Shown: positions 1-12,754, counted from the stretch's first letter. The stretch: DNA of 64,000 nt from Daucus carota subsp. sativus (GCF_001625215.2 NC_030388.2:19280058-19344057); one strand, 5' to 3'. Numbers and translations: made by a program. The notes: generated by a model from the sequence alone, not told the origin.

Positions 1-1439
1 TCGAAGTGGAATGATGCAGAGAAGTGGATAATGAATAGGCAAGCTAATCATTCAAAAAGTAGCAATGTACAAAGCCAAGCGATGAGAATGCAAGTTAAAA
101 ATGGTGTTAAATTTGCTTCAGAGTCTGCTAGCAGTGACAACAAGTCGGCAGTTAAACGAGTTGATTTCTGCCAACCTGCAGAACTAATGAGCATGGAGAA
201 GTTTTCTTTTATTTCTCCTGGAGGTCTGCCTACTGGTCAAGGAAACGGGACAAATCTGCCGATTGATCTTTGCCCTCAAAGTAAGGATCTGGAAGCCGTG
301 GAATCCAAGAATTCCTCGTGTATGACTGCTGCAGGCGACGGATCAACAGGTAAATCCTATGACTCTGCTTAGATTAGATCAACGTGTTCCCTTGTTTTCC
401 CATATTTATTATACTAATTCTAGTTTTTGTTTCAATCATGAAGGTCCACCAGTAATAAGAGCTGTTTCGATGAGAGACATGGGAACAGAAATGACTCCTG
501 TTCCAAGTCAGGAACCTTCAAGGACTGCTACTCCTGTAGGGGCAACGACTCCAATTCGGAGTCCAACTTCTTCACTCCCATCCACTCCTCGAGGAGTACC
601 AACTTGCACGCCTGCAGATTACTTTAGTGATGCTGAGTTGAAAACTTCGACTAAGGGTGGCACAAAAGAGTTGTCAGAGCAAGAACTGAAACTCAAGACA
701 AGAAAGGAGATTGTAGCTCTTGGCGTCCAACTTGGTAAGATGAATATCGCTGCCTGGGCAAGTAAAGATGAGAAAGACAATAGTGCTGCAGCAGCTGAAA
801 ACGCTGAACTGGAGGAACTGCGTAGGATAGAATTTGAGAAACGTGCAGAACTATGGGAAGAAGCTGAAAAATCTAAGCACAACGCAAGGTTTATCCCTAT
901 ACCTACACAATATTACTTGGCGTAGAACTTGATCTGGCCTCTTGACATCAATTCTTATTTCAGATTCAAGAGGGAAGCAATCAAAATCCAAGCCTGGGAG
1001 AGCCAGCAGAAAGCAAAACTTGATGCCGAGATGAGGAGAATCGAGGTATGAATGGAAACTCTTCCTCTGTTTATAGTCAGTCATCGAAAGAATGTGATTG
1101 TTGTATCACTGTGTAGTCTAATACATATCTTGAAGTTGCTGCTTTGGATCATTCGAGTATTAGATTGCATTCAGTTTAGCCGTTATGGCAAAAGCCAACC
1201 AAGTTTTCTAACTTAATCACACTTCTAAACTGTTGTTTTAGTCCCAAGTCGAACAAATGAAAGCACATGCCCAGGCAAAAATGGTTAAAAAGATTGCAAT
1301 GGCAAGGCAAAGATCAGAGGAAAAACGCATTTCAGCTGAAGCTAAGAAGAATCGCCAAAACGAGAAACTTGCTGCTCAGGCAGACTACATTCGCCAAACT
1401 GGCCGTCTTCCATCTTATCCATATATGTGTTGCGGATAG
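1..1439 (+). CDS. Remorin, C-terminal part (5' end outside window)
   Basis: Plasma-membrane nanodomain scaffold family. Four exons are visible: 1-349, 444-888, 964-1045 and 1242-1439, giving 357 residues in one frame with GT-AG borders and stop TAG at 1437. The first exon opens with SKWNDAEKWIMNRQ, a segment typical of long-N-terminus remorins. Next comes a Ser/Thr/Pro-rich linker (SPTSSLPSTPRGVPTCTP). The Remorin_C coiled coil begins near AAWASKDEKDN and runs through the Lys/Glu/Ala-rich region to the end. The protein finishes RLPSYPYMCCG; terminal Cys are known S-acylation sites that anchor remorins to membranes, so the CC pair here fits. The group is probably the one I remember as group 6 (At1g30320/At2g02170-like). 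The gene is convergent with ARF6. Family assignment is firm; the subgroup is an inference, and the start codon lies upstream of the window. Confidence 0.9.
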
Positions 1440-3076
1440 TCCTACATAATTAAGCAGTACTAGACAAGTCTCCGAATAGCCTACTTGAATCATCCGCATC
1501 TCGTGTAAAGAGGATTGCTTTCATCTGTTTAATCTATCCATATAAGTACTCCCCACAAGGTACAAGTTATAGATGGGTTGTGTTCTTGAATTGCTGCACA
1601 ACATCCACACACAGATACTTGTATGTTCAAGAATGGATAGTGTTGTAAAACCCGCGGTCTTGCAGTTGGTTACAGTTTGCCATGTACATTTGAAACTTAG
1701 ACTGAAATCGAGGTTTTTATTTCAAGGTTATTTGATACACATTGCCGTTCTGGTTGAAAAAACTGAAATGTAGCTTTCCCAATCTATTTAAATGGCTTTT
1801 AGTTTCAACGCTTCTCCATAATGTTGAAGATCTTCTTATACTATGTTAAGTTACCGGTTCTCTTAAAACGCGAAATTTATCACATTTGGTTTATAGCAAC
1901 TGATATAAATTTTTAATACCATGTTAGCCGGCTATTTTGGGACCTGTACTTGAAAGTAGGCTGAAGGTTTTAAATTCCCATAGAGTTCCATATAGAATCA
2001 TAGATTCCCATAAACTTGCATGTTCACCCATACAGTAGATGCAACAATTCACTTTCATACCTCAAATAGCCAGGGGCGTCTCCAGGATTTCGGAGGCCCT
2101 AGTAATATACTACAAAGAATCAAAAATATGTAGTATCTAGTATAGAAAATTAATTTTGAATTAAAAATCTCAAAGTAGAGAAGAATTGAAGAGATCACTA
2201 TATATTATCTTTGCTGGCATGCTGCTCTGGTTCTATATCTGCTCAATTGAGCGTATTAGGTTTTCTACCTTTTTGGATATATTAAAGACTTAAAGTGATT
2301 TAAAATATTGAAAAACTTTATATTTTATTGGGCTTTTATCTATTTTTTTATTTTATTACATGGACCTAAAGTTAAATGACTGTATATATAGGAGGCCCAT
2401 GTATGGATGGAGGCCCTAGGCAAATAGATGGGAAGACTCCCCCTGAAGACGCCTCTGCAAATAGCCATCACTTGTTCAAATATGATATTAGATCCATTTG
2501 GGCCTCACATATTAAAATTTTAAGACAGGTTCTCGACATGATATCATAACTCTGATTTGACGAATGTTTCAGATTCGAATCTCCTTCACCTCCAATTCTC
2601 ACAATATAATATAAACACAAAGACATTAATTGCCCTAAAGAATGGGCACCCATGATATCTATCCGATAGCTCGAAGGGATGTAAAAGCATGTCAGCAAAG
2701 AATGATTTGTTAGCACTACCATATCAGCTTTCATTTTCTGAAGGATCAACGTATACCAGAATTTGAAACTAAAACATATAACAATGGGAATATAATCTGA
2801 TAATATATTAAAAAGCAGCACAGAAGCTTAATAAACGAGTCCATTGCTAAACGGAATTGTGCTATGTAGCTTATGTTTCATGACATTCGTCTCCCATTAA
2901 ACACAGCTCATGCATATAATGCTTCGAGACATTAAACATAGAAAATAACTTAATTACACCATTAGCTCTTGTGAGAAGCTACTAAGCTAGAATCAGGCAT
3001 TTCTTCTTACTGAATTACTACATTGGGTGGATAGCTAAGTTACTCAGGAAGTAGTAGCTTAACTGGTTGATGTTTT
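1440..3076. other. Convergent spacer between remorin and ARF6
   Basis: This holds the 3' flanks of two genes that face each other. The only structured element I can define is a hAT-type MITE at 2071-2457. ORFs in this stretch show no family resemblance. A short tRNA-like patch near 2550-2600 is probably degenerate SINE or LTR debris. Confidence 0.6.
2071..2457. mobile_element. hAT-type MITE, 387 bp, with 8-bp TSD
   Basis: The left end reads CAGGGGCGTCTCCAG and the right end is the inverted CTGAAGACGCCTCTG, an imperfect terminal inverted repeat of about 15 bp. It is flanked by a perfect 8-bp duplication CAAATAGC at 2063-2070 and 2458-2465. An 8-bp TSD with a CAG-starting TIR is the hallmark of the hAT superfamily. 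It has no coding capacity and sits downstream of both neighbouring genes. Confidence 0.88.
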
Positions 3077-6000
3077 TCAGTAATCATGAGCGCCCATTGA
3101 CGCAATTCCATTGCTCAAATTTTTGGACCCCTGTTGGCTCGGATAGTTTTCACAGTTGTTGCTGGACAGCCTGTGAACTGGTACTGAGTTCAGAAGCTCT
3201 AGACCTAGTTTACCCATCTGCTGCATTTCTTGCAGTGAGAGTATCTTAATACACCAGACACTGTTAACAAACTCCCTGGAATACAGAAACATAAGATAAA
3301 AAAATAAATTTAAGGTAAATCAACAGAGACTACTAAATAGAAGCAGAGCTTAAGATACAAAAGGTGATTCAGTTTCTGACCCTATAGGCACATCATTTAC
3401 GTGTTACTGTTGCTGATATAAGGTTTTATAAAAAACTATACAATAATACAAATAATACATAGATGGAAATGTAAGATATAGTGTATAGGTACTAGAAAGC
3501 ATCAGCACATCTTCGAAGTTTAACAATAATATGCTAAATCAATTTTTGTATGTAACTATTGAAGAGAACTTACGGCCAGGGGTCATCGCCGAGAAGGAGA
3601 ACATCATTCTCCCGGTCAACGAATACAAGCTGCCAGCCTGATCTCAAAGGATCCTCCAAATCGCCTTCAAGGCCAAACATATGAGCAAGCTCACTACGCA
3701 GTTCGATGTAACTGCTAAATTTGGCTATGTCTAGCGACCGTCCGAAGGACCCTGACTTATACACCTGTCAGAATTGCTAGCTTTTAGGATGCAATATTTG
3801 CCAAGTTTACTTGTAAAAATCACTAATATAAGCTTGTAATATATGTATAGTTCCTGGATAATATATTTTGGAAATTATGTCCAAATCAGACAATACATGG
3901 GCATATAAAAAATAATGGCACATCACCTTAACAAAAGTAGCAGGTGTGCTTTCTTGTCCCAAATTTTCAGGAGACTGAAGGAAATTCGGCTCATCTATAC
4001 AACTGGAAGCTGTCACTGATGGATTGAGCGAAAAGTCAGCGCCTGCAGTACTCATGTAATTGGAGGAAGTAAACGGTATGGTTGTGGAATCCCCATCACT
4101 ACCAACTCCCCTTAGACCTGAAATCCCATTTTGCATGAAGAGAGGTGTCGAATCTATATTAACCCCAAAACGAAGACAGTTCTGAGGATCATTGTCCCCG
4201 TCTTGGTTGATTGAGCAATCCCTACCAGGGTATGGTGGCAATGAAAATGCATGTTGAGTGATGTTAGTATGGAGGGACCCTAACTGATCTATCTGGGGTA
4301 GAACACTATGTGATGCTCCAAATGATGAAACAGGATCAACTGCTACTCGCTTTGGTGGCCATCCTTCTGAAGTTAAAAGGCCACTAGACCTAGAACAATT
4401 GAAAAGTTGGGTATTTTCGTCATTGGAATATGAACCAGCAAGATTATTTAGAGGAGACACAACAGAACTGGTCACAGGTTTCCCATTTGAGTCTGAAAAA
4501 CTTTGATGTTGCATGGTATTCATGGTCTGCAAGGATGGTGTCTGAGCTTGAGAAGCAGAATGAGATAAGAGAGGGCCAAAGCCTGAAACTTTCTGATTAT
4601 CAATCAGATGCTGTTGCTGACCTATTACAGGTTGTATCTGTTGCTGCTGCTGCTGCAGCTGATGTTGATGCTCTTGGTGGTGTTGCTGCTGCTGTTGATT
4701 GCGGTGTTCGTGCTGCTGCTGCTGCTGCAGCTGATTACCAAATGAATTATGTTGCCGCAACTGTTGCTGAAGGTGTGATTGACTTTGAGCTTGGGACTGA
4801 GTTTCCCCTCCACAATAAAGAAATGAAGCTTCAGGCTGTGACTGTTGCAACATCTGAGTGTGAAGTAATCCACTAGAAGACCTATGAGGAACACTTTGTG
4901 ATTGCTGGAACTGCAGAACCGATGGAATAGGATTCTTGGAAGTATCAACAGCTCTCATCTCCTGAAGCGCAGCAGCAGCCATAGTTTGATATATATCAGC
5001 AGTTTGCATGCCAAGCACGGAAGCGTCAACCCTTGGCTGCATCCAGGGTGTGACTCCAATTCCCTGGAAGTTGAGTGACTGGAATCCTCGGTCTCCATTA
5101 TCCCCTTGGAGCCACATATGTGGAGAATTCATACCCAAAACACTCTCCTTCATCCCTGCACAAGGTACAGAATACAAGTGACAATTATAATTATGGAGAC
5201 CAGATACATGACTGAAAACAATTGAGAGGTTGCAGGGGCAGCTACACTTCATCATAATGAAAGAATGAAGGGTTGTCCCATCACTATAAGGATGTGGATG
5301 AACTTGCCATTAAATGAGGGTAGTCCCGCTGGCCATGGACGCTTGAGTCTGAATGGAAATGGGGAGGGATACATTGGAAATGTTGTTAGAGGTTCAATTT
5401 CCCAGAGGGAAACTCTTGGCTGCCTCTCGCCAGCTGTAGACTCATCCCAGCCAACCTGCATTCACCGTGTAAAGTCCATGCCAGTTTACTCAATGATCAA
5501 AGGGAAAGAAAGAAAAACTAGTAAGGTACTTAGTGAAGTAGTTACAAACCTTTACCGAACGCCAATGTGAGTTCTGCCAACGAACAGAATCCAAGTCGCT
5601 TATACCAGTAATTGTGCCCATATATCTGTAATATGACGAATCTTATAGTGGATTAGTAGGCATATCTGCAGTTAGGATCATAGCCAAAGACGAAAAAAGT
5701 TTGCAAACTAAATTATATAGTTTTAAAAAAAATCGTTTAACAAGCCACTTTTCCCAGTTGAGGATTGACTTTTCTTGCTATCATTAACTTTACAAGTCTT
5801 GCCTGAGTGTTAGACTCTCCAATATATGACTAATTTACAAAATAGTATATAGAATGTCTGAAACTTTTGATTACTCAACGATTACTTAGAATAACGCTTA
5901 GCTATCCATTCAACATATAGAAGAATTATTTATATCTATCACTAAAATTGAATTCAGTATTACCAATTATTACATATATATATATATATATATATAGGGT

Positions 6001-7177
6001 CATACTCCAATACAAAATACTAAAATACAAACTAAACACAGACCAATGCCATTAGGTAGAATGTTTAGGGTTATGGGACCGGGGATGGACCCCGAGATGG
6101 GCCTAGACGGGGTCTAAGTGGGAGAGGGAGGGGGAGGGGGGAGGGGGGTGGAGTGGGAGGGAAAGGGAGAGGAAGGGGGGGGGGGGGGGGGGAGAGAGAG
6201 AGAGAGAGAATTCACATAATATATCAGTATGTGTCTGAGAGACAGGAAGCAAGGAGGGACGGAGGGAGAAGAGAGAGTTGCATAAAACATGGAAAGTACA
6301 AGAAATTAGAAAACTGCATGCTCACAGTGGTTTGTATAAGAATTGGAACCTACCGACGAACACTTGATTCTTCTGTTTCGAACAGCATCCGAAAACGCAT
6401 GCCAACAGAAACTCTAGTGTGATAGACCGCTTTCACATACTTGGCCAGTGGTATGACAAATTCTGATGGGCAGGCCCTATATGCAAATGAAATGCAGGTA
6501 TAAGATAGATTCCACATGAATGCATCAACTATATATGCAGCAGAACATACCGTGGATTGTAAAATATGGTGAATCGGCTCTTAGTGGTGGCAGCGTGAGC
6601 TGCAGCTGCAAGAAGCCCCAAGTGCATACTGTCACATGATAATACTGATGAAGGCATAACAGTTTGTGGTCGAATAGCTCGTCGTATTCCTAAGAACAAC
6701 TGATTCTTTTCATTCCTGGCACAAAAGAATCAAACTCAGCAACTTAGTCTGACCTCAGCTATAAAAATCAGTCTAGAAGATAATCAATATCATACAACTA
6801 ACTTTTTTCTGATATAATACGATGGAAGATAAGATAGAAGTAAATTGTTATTCAGCAAGACAGTTTTTACATTATTTATATAAAATTGTGTTATGTAGAG
6901 ATATCAGGTTTCTTGCCAACCACTTCGTCGTTGCACTGAAGAGGAATGGAAAAACAGATGTGATACTCGTCATAAATTCGTTGCACCAACCCTCCAACAA
7001 GTAAAATGTGTGAATAATATCAATTTAAAAATAAGAACAAAAAATTACCATATAAAAAGGACAGAGTCGCCAGTAACAAGCCTCTTAGCACTTACAAACA
7101 CACTCCATCCTGTTGTAAGTAAATGCCTTTTTGGTTGGCCTGTAATAAAAAATGAGTACACAATTTCAAAAATTATG

Positions 7178-7233
<56 letters not shown>

Positions 7234-10200
7234 TAATAAGTAACACGTTTAAAATGATGAAAGGTACGCACTTAATACAAAATCCACACAACTACAAGGT
7301 CGTACTTTGGCAGGCTAATAGAATTACAAAGTGTTATACTAAACATTATAGTTGAATGTTCCAATAAAATATGATAACATTAACACATTCTATAGAAGCA
7401 AGGTTGATGATTGCGAGCAAAAAACTATCGAAAGTCAGTTAGTTAAAGTGCTGTAGCATTATCTATATCGGCTCTTGTAAAACCGTAAGGTGTTAGGATG
7501 GTCATGTATCATAGAAATACTTATCCTTGCCCACAAACCATTTTCGGAATTAAAAAGTGGCGAAATAAAGCTCATCTTTGGGGCAAAAACCGAACTCAGT
7601 ACCCTAATTCACTATTTTAGAGTGTTCGCCTGTGAAGGTTCGAATTGGAGATCTCTCCCAATCTCAGCTCTGATGCTATGTTAAGCTATTACCTCTCCCC
7701 AAACCATGGGGTGATCAGAAGAAAGCTTAATTGGATCATATACTTATTTAACTTGATATGGTAGAGATAGATAACTGCTGAGTAACTTTATGTAGCCAAG
7801 CTGCAAGATTGTTTCTCAGCCTGTTACAAAGGACTGCTCCCTATTTGCTTAGACATATTGGGCTTACAATTATGCAAATGTGAATGTTGTGAACCAGTAG
7901 CAACAAGCTTCTTGCAGTAAGTAAAACAATCTAAGAAACTAATCCTATCTGATCACCCTTGACGCCAGAAGATAGAACTATAGTTTAAGCCATGCGGAGT
8001 AGTCGATATCCCAACTAATTATTACTCATATGCACTAAATTCTTTTATTGGATGTCAAAGTGTATTGTGATGATTGGTACAATAAACATTTGAGCAATAT
8101 TCTCGAATAGATTCCGACTTTATAATACTATAGTCTACATGTATGCATTAAAACTGAGGTAAAAACATATTCATACTTACTTTATTACAATTCTTTCCAT
8201 GATATAAGGACACCTATTAAGTGTCAAAAAAGAAAGGGAAAGGACTCAAGGTCATTATACCAGAGGAATAAGTATGAGATAAATACTTCTAATGATCAAC
8301 TGAAGCATGCAAACTGTTGTTGGTAATCATTCTAGTAAACCAAATTAATAAGATCTAAATTTAGCTGACCTTGCTGTTTGAAATAAAAACTACTTCTATT
8401 GTGTGCATTGCAATTACAGTATTATCCTAGGACCGACTTAACATTACATATATAAATCAGATAAAAACTTGCCTCTTCAGGCTCTACTCTTCGTATTCAC
8501 AAAATTAACATAACTCAAAAGTGAATGATAAAGCAACTTCTCAAAACTTTACTGGGACAAAGGCATAAACATTTCACAACTGATACTACCATATAACGTT
8601 TTGTGTGCTTTCAGTAAAAAGAAGTTAAATAAAAGCTCACCACGAAATATGTGTCGAAATTTCCATTCATTTTCATGTAGGTCTCTTGCAATCAACTCTT
8701 GGGCAGGAGGTTGTTGTGTAAAATCCTGGAATGGAAACATATTCTTCAATACAAGTTATTTAAATGAAGGGTAATCTCAAAATATTATTACTAATTAAAT
8801 AGACCGAAATTAATAAAAAATGCACCAATGGTGGAAAAACTTTCTCTGCTGCACGACGGGGGACTGAAAATCCTCCATGAGTACTAGTGTCGCTCGCAGT
8901 CAATGTTTTACAGAAATAATTAGTCGGCTGTTTGCTGGGAGCACCCAAGTCAACTGGAAGAAATGCCTCCTTTTGCTCATCCTACATGATCAGATGATTA
9001 GTAGAAAAACATAGTAGATATAAAACAAGCATAGACAAACATAATTAAGCCAATGTCACATACTGGGCTTAGTGGTTGCAAGGTCATCTGAGCATAAACC
9101 TCATCCGTCTCTGCATCGGCCTGCAAGGAAAAATCAGGACCCAAGGACTGTGGCATACGCTAGGAGCAGGGAAATATATATATATTAGACTGCTTACATG
9201 CATAGTTATATTGTGAAGCTGGCAAATGAGCTGTGGAGGCAAGCTTGGATAATTAGGGATATGAGCATCCACTTCCTTGTTCGTGGATGCAACAACCTTC
9301 ACAAAACTTAGTATGAGTAACATCAACCTAATATTGCATTAAAACATGGGCTTCAGCATTAAGTATCAGCAAACTAGATTGATTAATCCACTTGCAGAAT
9401 TGATCATTAACTGGAAATTCAGACAGAACAAAATTATGCTCTAAATTAATTTATTTATTTTCAATTTGTTACAATTAAAACATTTCACTTCTACATAATC
9501 TGAAAACTTTATACATCTTATACAAGCACAAGGACCCTCACAAGCAGCATAACTGCCTGAGTACTATGTGCATAACAATTATTATACAAAGAACTGAATA
9601 ATTGAGTCAGCAACTGATTGATCCACGTGAATCTTACGTCAAGGCAAAAACAGAGTAGGATCCTAAGAGATGTCAATAGAGGAAGGCAGGAAGCTCTTCA
9701 CATGATTTTGCAGCTTGGATTTGAAATAGTAGGTTTATACTTGTGTATTGTTCAGTTGGCTAAGATGTCACTATGTAGATGATATAGTACTTAGTTGGCT
9801 ATATCTCTAATCATATCCATTGCAAGTTGTGTCACAGAAATTTTGCACATTAGCACTTCAGTCGCTCTTGTCTAATTCATCATTTTGATCTACCACTATT
9901 TTAACTCACATTTTCTCATCCTGTTCCCAACTCATTTCATTACATTCAACAGAACACAATATTAATATTTAACCAAACCCCCTCCCAAGCTATAAACATG
10001 CATACAAAAAGGAGTGAACATTAAATAAAAGCTAACCTGTTCGCTATGACCCTGAGGGAAATATACAACACGGCTTCCTATAGCAGGAAGAGAAACTAGA
10101 GGACCAGCACACGCATGCCAGAGTTCAGAATTTGAACAACTCTTCTCCCCTGAAAATTGTAGGAAGAGATAGCTAAGTATCTATGAACATCAGTTATGTG

Positions 10201-10818
10201 TTGCAAATTTTGATGCTAAAATCACATTTGTAAACCATATATCAAATTCATCTTACATTCATATAAACAAAAAAGGAGTATAGCTTCCTTGCACATGCTA
10301 AAGTCACAAACTTTATTGAAAACGACAGCAGATGAACCTTTTGAGTTAAAAAATGAGGGAAAACAAAAGCCAATATATCACTAATTTAAGAAAAAAAATG
10401 CAAAAAATCAATGATAATGTTTGTTTGGTAGATTAATAATCACTTATTGATCAATTTGTCTACATCATACTGAATGCTTCAGTTGTCCATCAAAACTTCA
10501 ATCAGTTTGTATGTTTACATGAGACTAAATGCTAGTAATACCTTGGGGACGTGTGGAGTGCTCCAAAATTAATAGCAAGTAATTATAAAAAAAATGCCCA
10601 CAGGACCATCTAAAGGATTAAGTATTAATGAGATGGATACAAATCGTAATCGATATTTAATCCCATCAAACAAACATAGCTCATGTTAATCAATGACAGA
10701 ATTGAATGGTAAAAGAATTTCAGCAAACTCACATATAAAATGAAAATTATTAAACGAAACATCATTATATACTACCTTCAGGTGACTGCTGACTAAAACT
10801 TGCGGTAGACAGCCTCAT
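3077..10818 (-). CDS. ARF6: Auxin response factor 6-like transcription factor
   Basis: Class A (Q-rich, activating) ARF that binds AuxRE promoters in the nucleus. The 14 coding exons are 10818-10776, 10149-10037, 9296-9198, 9120-9064, 8981-8826, 8725-8641, 7139-7049, 6715-6551, 6476-6354, 5625-5550, 5455-5308, 5155-3927, 3764-3574 and 3275-3077. They total 2775 bp or 924 aa, close to the roughly 930 aa I recall for Arabidopsis ARF6. The start is ATG at 10818 ([15 protein letters not shown]). The B3 DNA-binding domain runs from about residue 127 to 229 ([20 protein letters not shown]), followed by the Auxin_resp domain to about 340. A glutamine-rich region spans about 465-585, and a C-terminal PB1 domain about 792-880 ([21 protein letters not shown]). 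The ending [11 protein letters not shown] favours ARF6 over ARF8. One intron uses a GC donor, and a miR167 site lies in exon 13. All exon phases agree. Confidence 0.94.
3625..3645 (-). promoter_or_regulatory. miR167 target site in ARF6 coding exon 13
   Basis: On the transcript strand the 21 nt read GAGATCAGGCTGGCAGCTTGT, encoding the RSGWQL segment at the start of the PB1 core. From established knowledge, ARF6 and ARF8 mRNAs are cleaved by miR167 at this position. The pattern shown (a mid-site mismatch opposite the miRNA and mismatches at its 5' end) is as I remember it for Arabidopsis. Post-transcriptional control by miR167 is therefore expected, but cleavage is inferred. Confidence 0.88.
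4560..4910 (-). repeat. Glutamine-coding CAG/CAA repeats in ARF6 exon 12
   Basis: Irregular CAG and CAA runs (CTG/TTG on the plus strand) encode several glutamine blocks of 5-8 residues interspersed with His, such as [17 protein letters not shown]. This is the Q-rich activation region typical of class A ARFs. The repeats are impure, which should limit slippage. The long plus-strand ORF over it is an antisense shadow. Confidence 0.85.
5156..5307 (-). other. ARF6 intron 11, non-canonical GC-AG
   Basis: Exon 11 ends AAT-G at 5308 and the intron begins GCAAGT at 5307, ending TGCAG at 5156. Joining gives N-G-M-K-E-S-V in frame and matches the family spacing (SFxG followed by a hydrophobic residue). 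The nearest GT (5303-5302) would shift the frame. GCAAGT is the known strong form of GC donors. Confidence 0.85.
5974..5996. repeat. AT dinucleotide microsatellite
   Basis: About 11 AT units in the ARF6 intron between exons 10 and 9. Confidence 0.9.
6118..6209. repeat. G-rich purine tract with G18 run and AG repeat in an ARF6 intron
   Basis: The plus strand is almost pure purine for about 90 bases: GGGAG-type blocks, an uninterrupted G18 at 6175-6192, then eight AG units. The ARF6 transcript strand is correspondingly C/T-rich. The plus strand could form G-quadruplexes and the duplex could form H-DNA. The long homopolymer may also be an assembly weak point. Confidence 0.9.
7176..7231. repeat. 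Compound (AT)n(TG)n microsatellite
   Basis: About six AT units followed by about 21 TG units in the 1.5-kb ARF6 intron between exons 7 and 6. It is a Z-DNA-prone sequence and a likely polymorphic marker. Confidence 0.92.
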
Positions 10819-11672
10819 GTCTGCAGATACAACAACCTCCTCACCCCGAAATTCGGAGTCACAAATCGAGATCAAGAACTATTACAAAATCCTACAGTTC
10901 TACCCAAATTTCCCCACAAGTCAGTACCAAAGTGCTTGAAAGATTCTTTCTTCACTTCTTTAACACCCCAAAACACCATAATCACTTTCTTTAAACCCCT
11001 TCACAATTCCCCCAGAATGTGCTACTCAAAACAAGTAATATAAATTAGCAATTGTGGTAACTTATTCAATCACAAGCTTTCATATTAAGATAGCAAAAAA
11101 CCAGCTAAAAATCCCCTTTTTATATCTTTAACCAAAACCAGTTCCACTATATGATATGAAAGATTTCAACTTCATTAGCTGCTGATCTTTTTAACCAAAC
11201 CCAACACCAAAACTACAAATAATACTATATATTTATAAGGGAATCTTTAAACTCTTATTCAACTCATTTCTACACAAGCATAAAAACTCACAAAGGACAA
11301 GCTGATACAAAGCTCATAAGCATCAGATCTCAGCTTCAGAACCCAAATCTTCAACTTGGAAAGCTAAAATACTTAGTTCAGTAATAAACCCACATCCTCA
11401 AAGGAGAAAACAGAGAGATATTTTAGCAGCACAGCACCCAATGATCATCAGTTTCAAAGCACATATATTACCACATAGTAGTATAATAATACAGTAATAT
11501 TATAATTGTTAGTACATGGGTATGGGTGAAGCTTGATAGTAATAGGAAAGCTAGCAAGGGGCTTTTACTACAGTTCTTACAAACTGCCCGGCAATGGAAA
11601 CATGGGAAAAAAAGGTAGTACTACTTGTGTAATGAAAGAGGAGAGAGGTTTGTGTGGAGGCTTGTGCCTTAA

Positions 11673-12045
11673 GAGCATCTCCACTCTCCAGGACTCTCCT
11701 TGTTGGCTCCTAAATATAATATAAAAAATGTGGTAAGAGTGTAAACTCCAACAATACTCTCTACATCTCTTCTCTATTTCATATTTTATTCATATATTGG
11801 GCTCCATTATAACAAAAGAGAGGGAAAGATGGAGGTTGATTGGAGGGAATGATTTTTTTATTGTGAAAAAATAAGTTAGGAGGCATGTGGCATGTGGTGG
11901 CTCTTAACTTTGAGGAGAGAGGAGAGAGAAACAAGAGGCTCTTAAGATCTAAGAGCCACTTAAGAGTCTCTTGGAGCAACATTTTGCTTCTCCCTCCTCA
12001 AATCTCAAGTTAGGAGTCTAAATAAAGAGCATCTTGGAGATGCTC
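11673..12045. mobile_element. PIF/Harbinger (Tourist-like) MITE, 373 bp
   Basis: The ends are inverted: GAGCATCTCCA at left and TGGAGATGCTC at right. Each is flanked by TAA (11670-11672 and 12046-12048), fitting the 3-bp TWA target of PIF/Harbinger. There is no ORF of note. The same TIR family recurs at 55195-55834. Confidence 0.8.
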
Positions 12046-12123
12046 TAAATGACTCTGCTCAACTCATTTCAAGAAATATAAATATATCCTGTAAAGTAAA
12101 AATAACTGTGATGGTTAATTTTA

Positions 12124-12754
12124 GAGTTTATTGCATTTTGTAACCCCACACTTTGAAACGTGACAGTTTGTAACCCTAAGTTTCATTTAGCTTTCGGTTT
12201 CTAACTCTAACCCAAACATCTGTTAAAAACAACCGTTAACTTTAAGTGTTTGAGAGGTAACAGTGTGTATATTAGTTTCTAACAGCTACTTTGCCCCATG
12301 TGACCTCTCAAAATGTATGTATTATATTTTAAAATTATTCTGAACACACACAACAATATATATTAAATTACAAATAATTTTTAAAATATGTATTTATTTT
12401 AAAATAAGTTACATCGTTTATGTAAAAATAAATAAATTTTCAGATTTTAGCTCTAAATACGTATTTTAAAAATTATTTTAAATTGTTTTACATCATTTTG
12501 TGTGTTCGGAAATATTCCAAATATGATACATAAATTTTGAGGGGTCACGTGGAGTAAAGTAGCTGTTGGAAACTAACATACACACTGTTACCTCTCAAAC
12601 AGTTAAAGTTAACGGCTGTTTTTAACGGATATGTGGGCCAGGGTTACAAACCGAAATCTAAATGAAACTTAGAGTTACAAACTGTCACGTTTCAAAGTGT
12701 GGGGTCTGATTTGCTAATCAGCCAAACTGTGGGGTTACAAAGTGCAATAAGCTC
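12124..12754. mobile_element. Mutator-like MITE, 631 bp, long inverted arms, 9-bp TSD
   Basis: The two halves are inverted copies of each other over roughly 250 bases (for example TTTGTAACCCCACA near the left end and TGTGGGGTTACAAA near the right end). The termini are GAGTTTATTGCA and TGCAATAAGCTC. A perfect 9-bp duplication TTAATTTTA flanks it (12115-12123 and 12755-12763). A 9-bp TSD with long TIRs indicates a Mutator-type non-autonomous element. The arms would fold into a long hairpin if transcribed. Confidence 0.88.

Noticed and set aside
2545-2640. tRNA or SINE candidate (ATATCATAACTCTG...AGATTCGAATCTCC)
   Set aside because: B-box-like text is present, but I could not fold a cloverleaf or find an A box at proper spacing. 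Likely decayed repeat.
4430-4876. 148-codon plus-strand ORF rich in Ala and Val
   Set aside because: It is the antisense reading of the ARF6 polyglutamine exon; the repeat keeps several frames open.
5551-5556. ARF6 exon 10 ending six bases earlier at TCG-GTAAAG
   Set aside because: It would keep frame but drop Val-Lys from the conserved WRSVKVGWDES block. The donor AAG-GTTTGT at 5550/5549 restores it.
7485-7690. SINE or minus-strand LTR primer site in an ARF6 intron (GTTCGAATTGG, then GCTCTGATGCTATGTT)
   Set aside because: It resembles tRNA-derived debris, but no complete element, ends or TSD could be defined.
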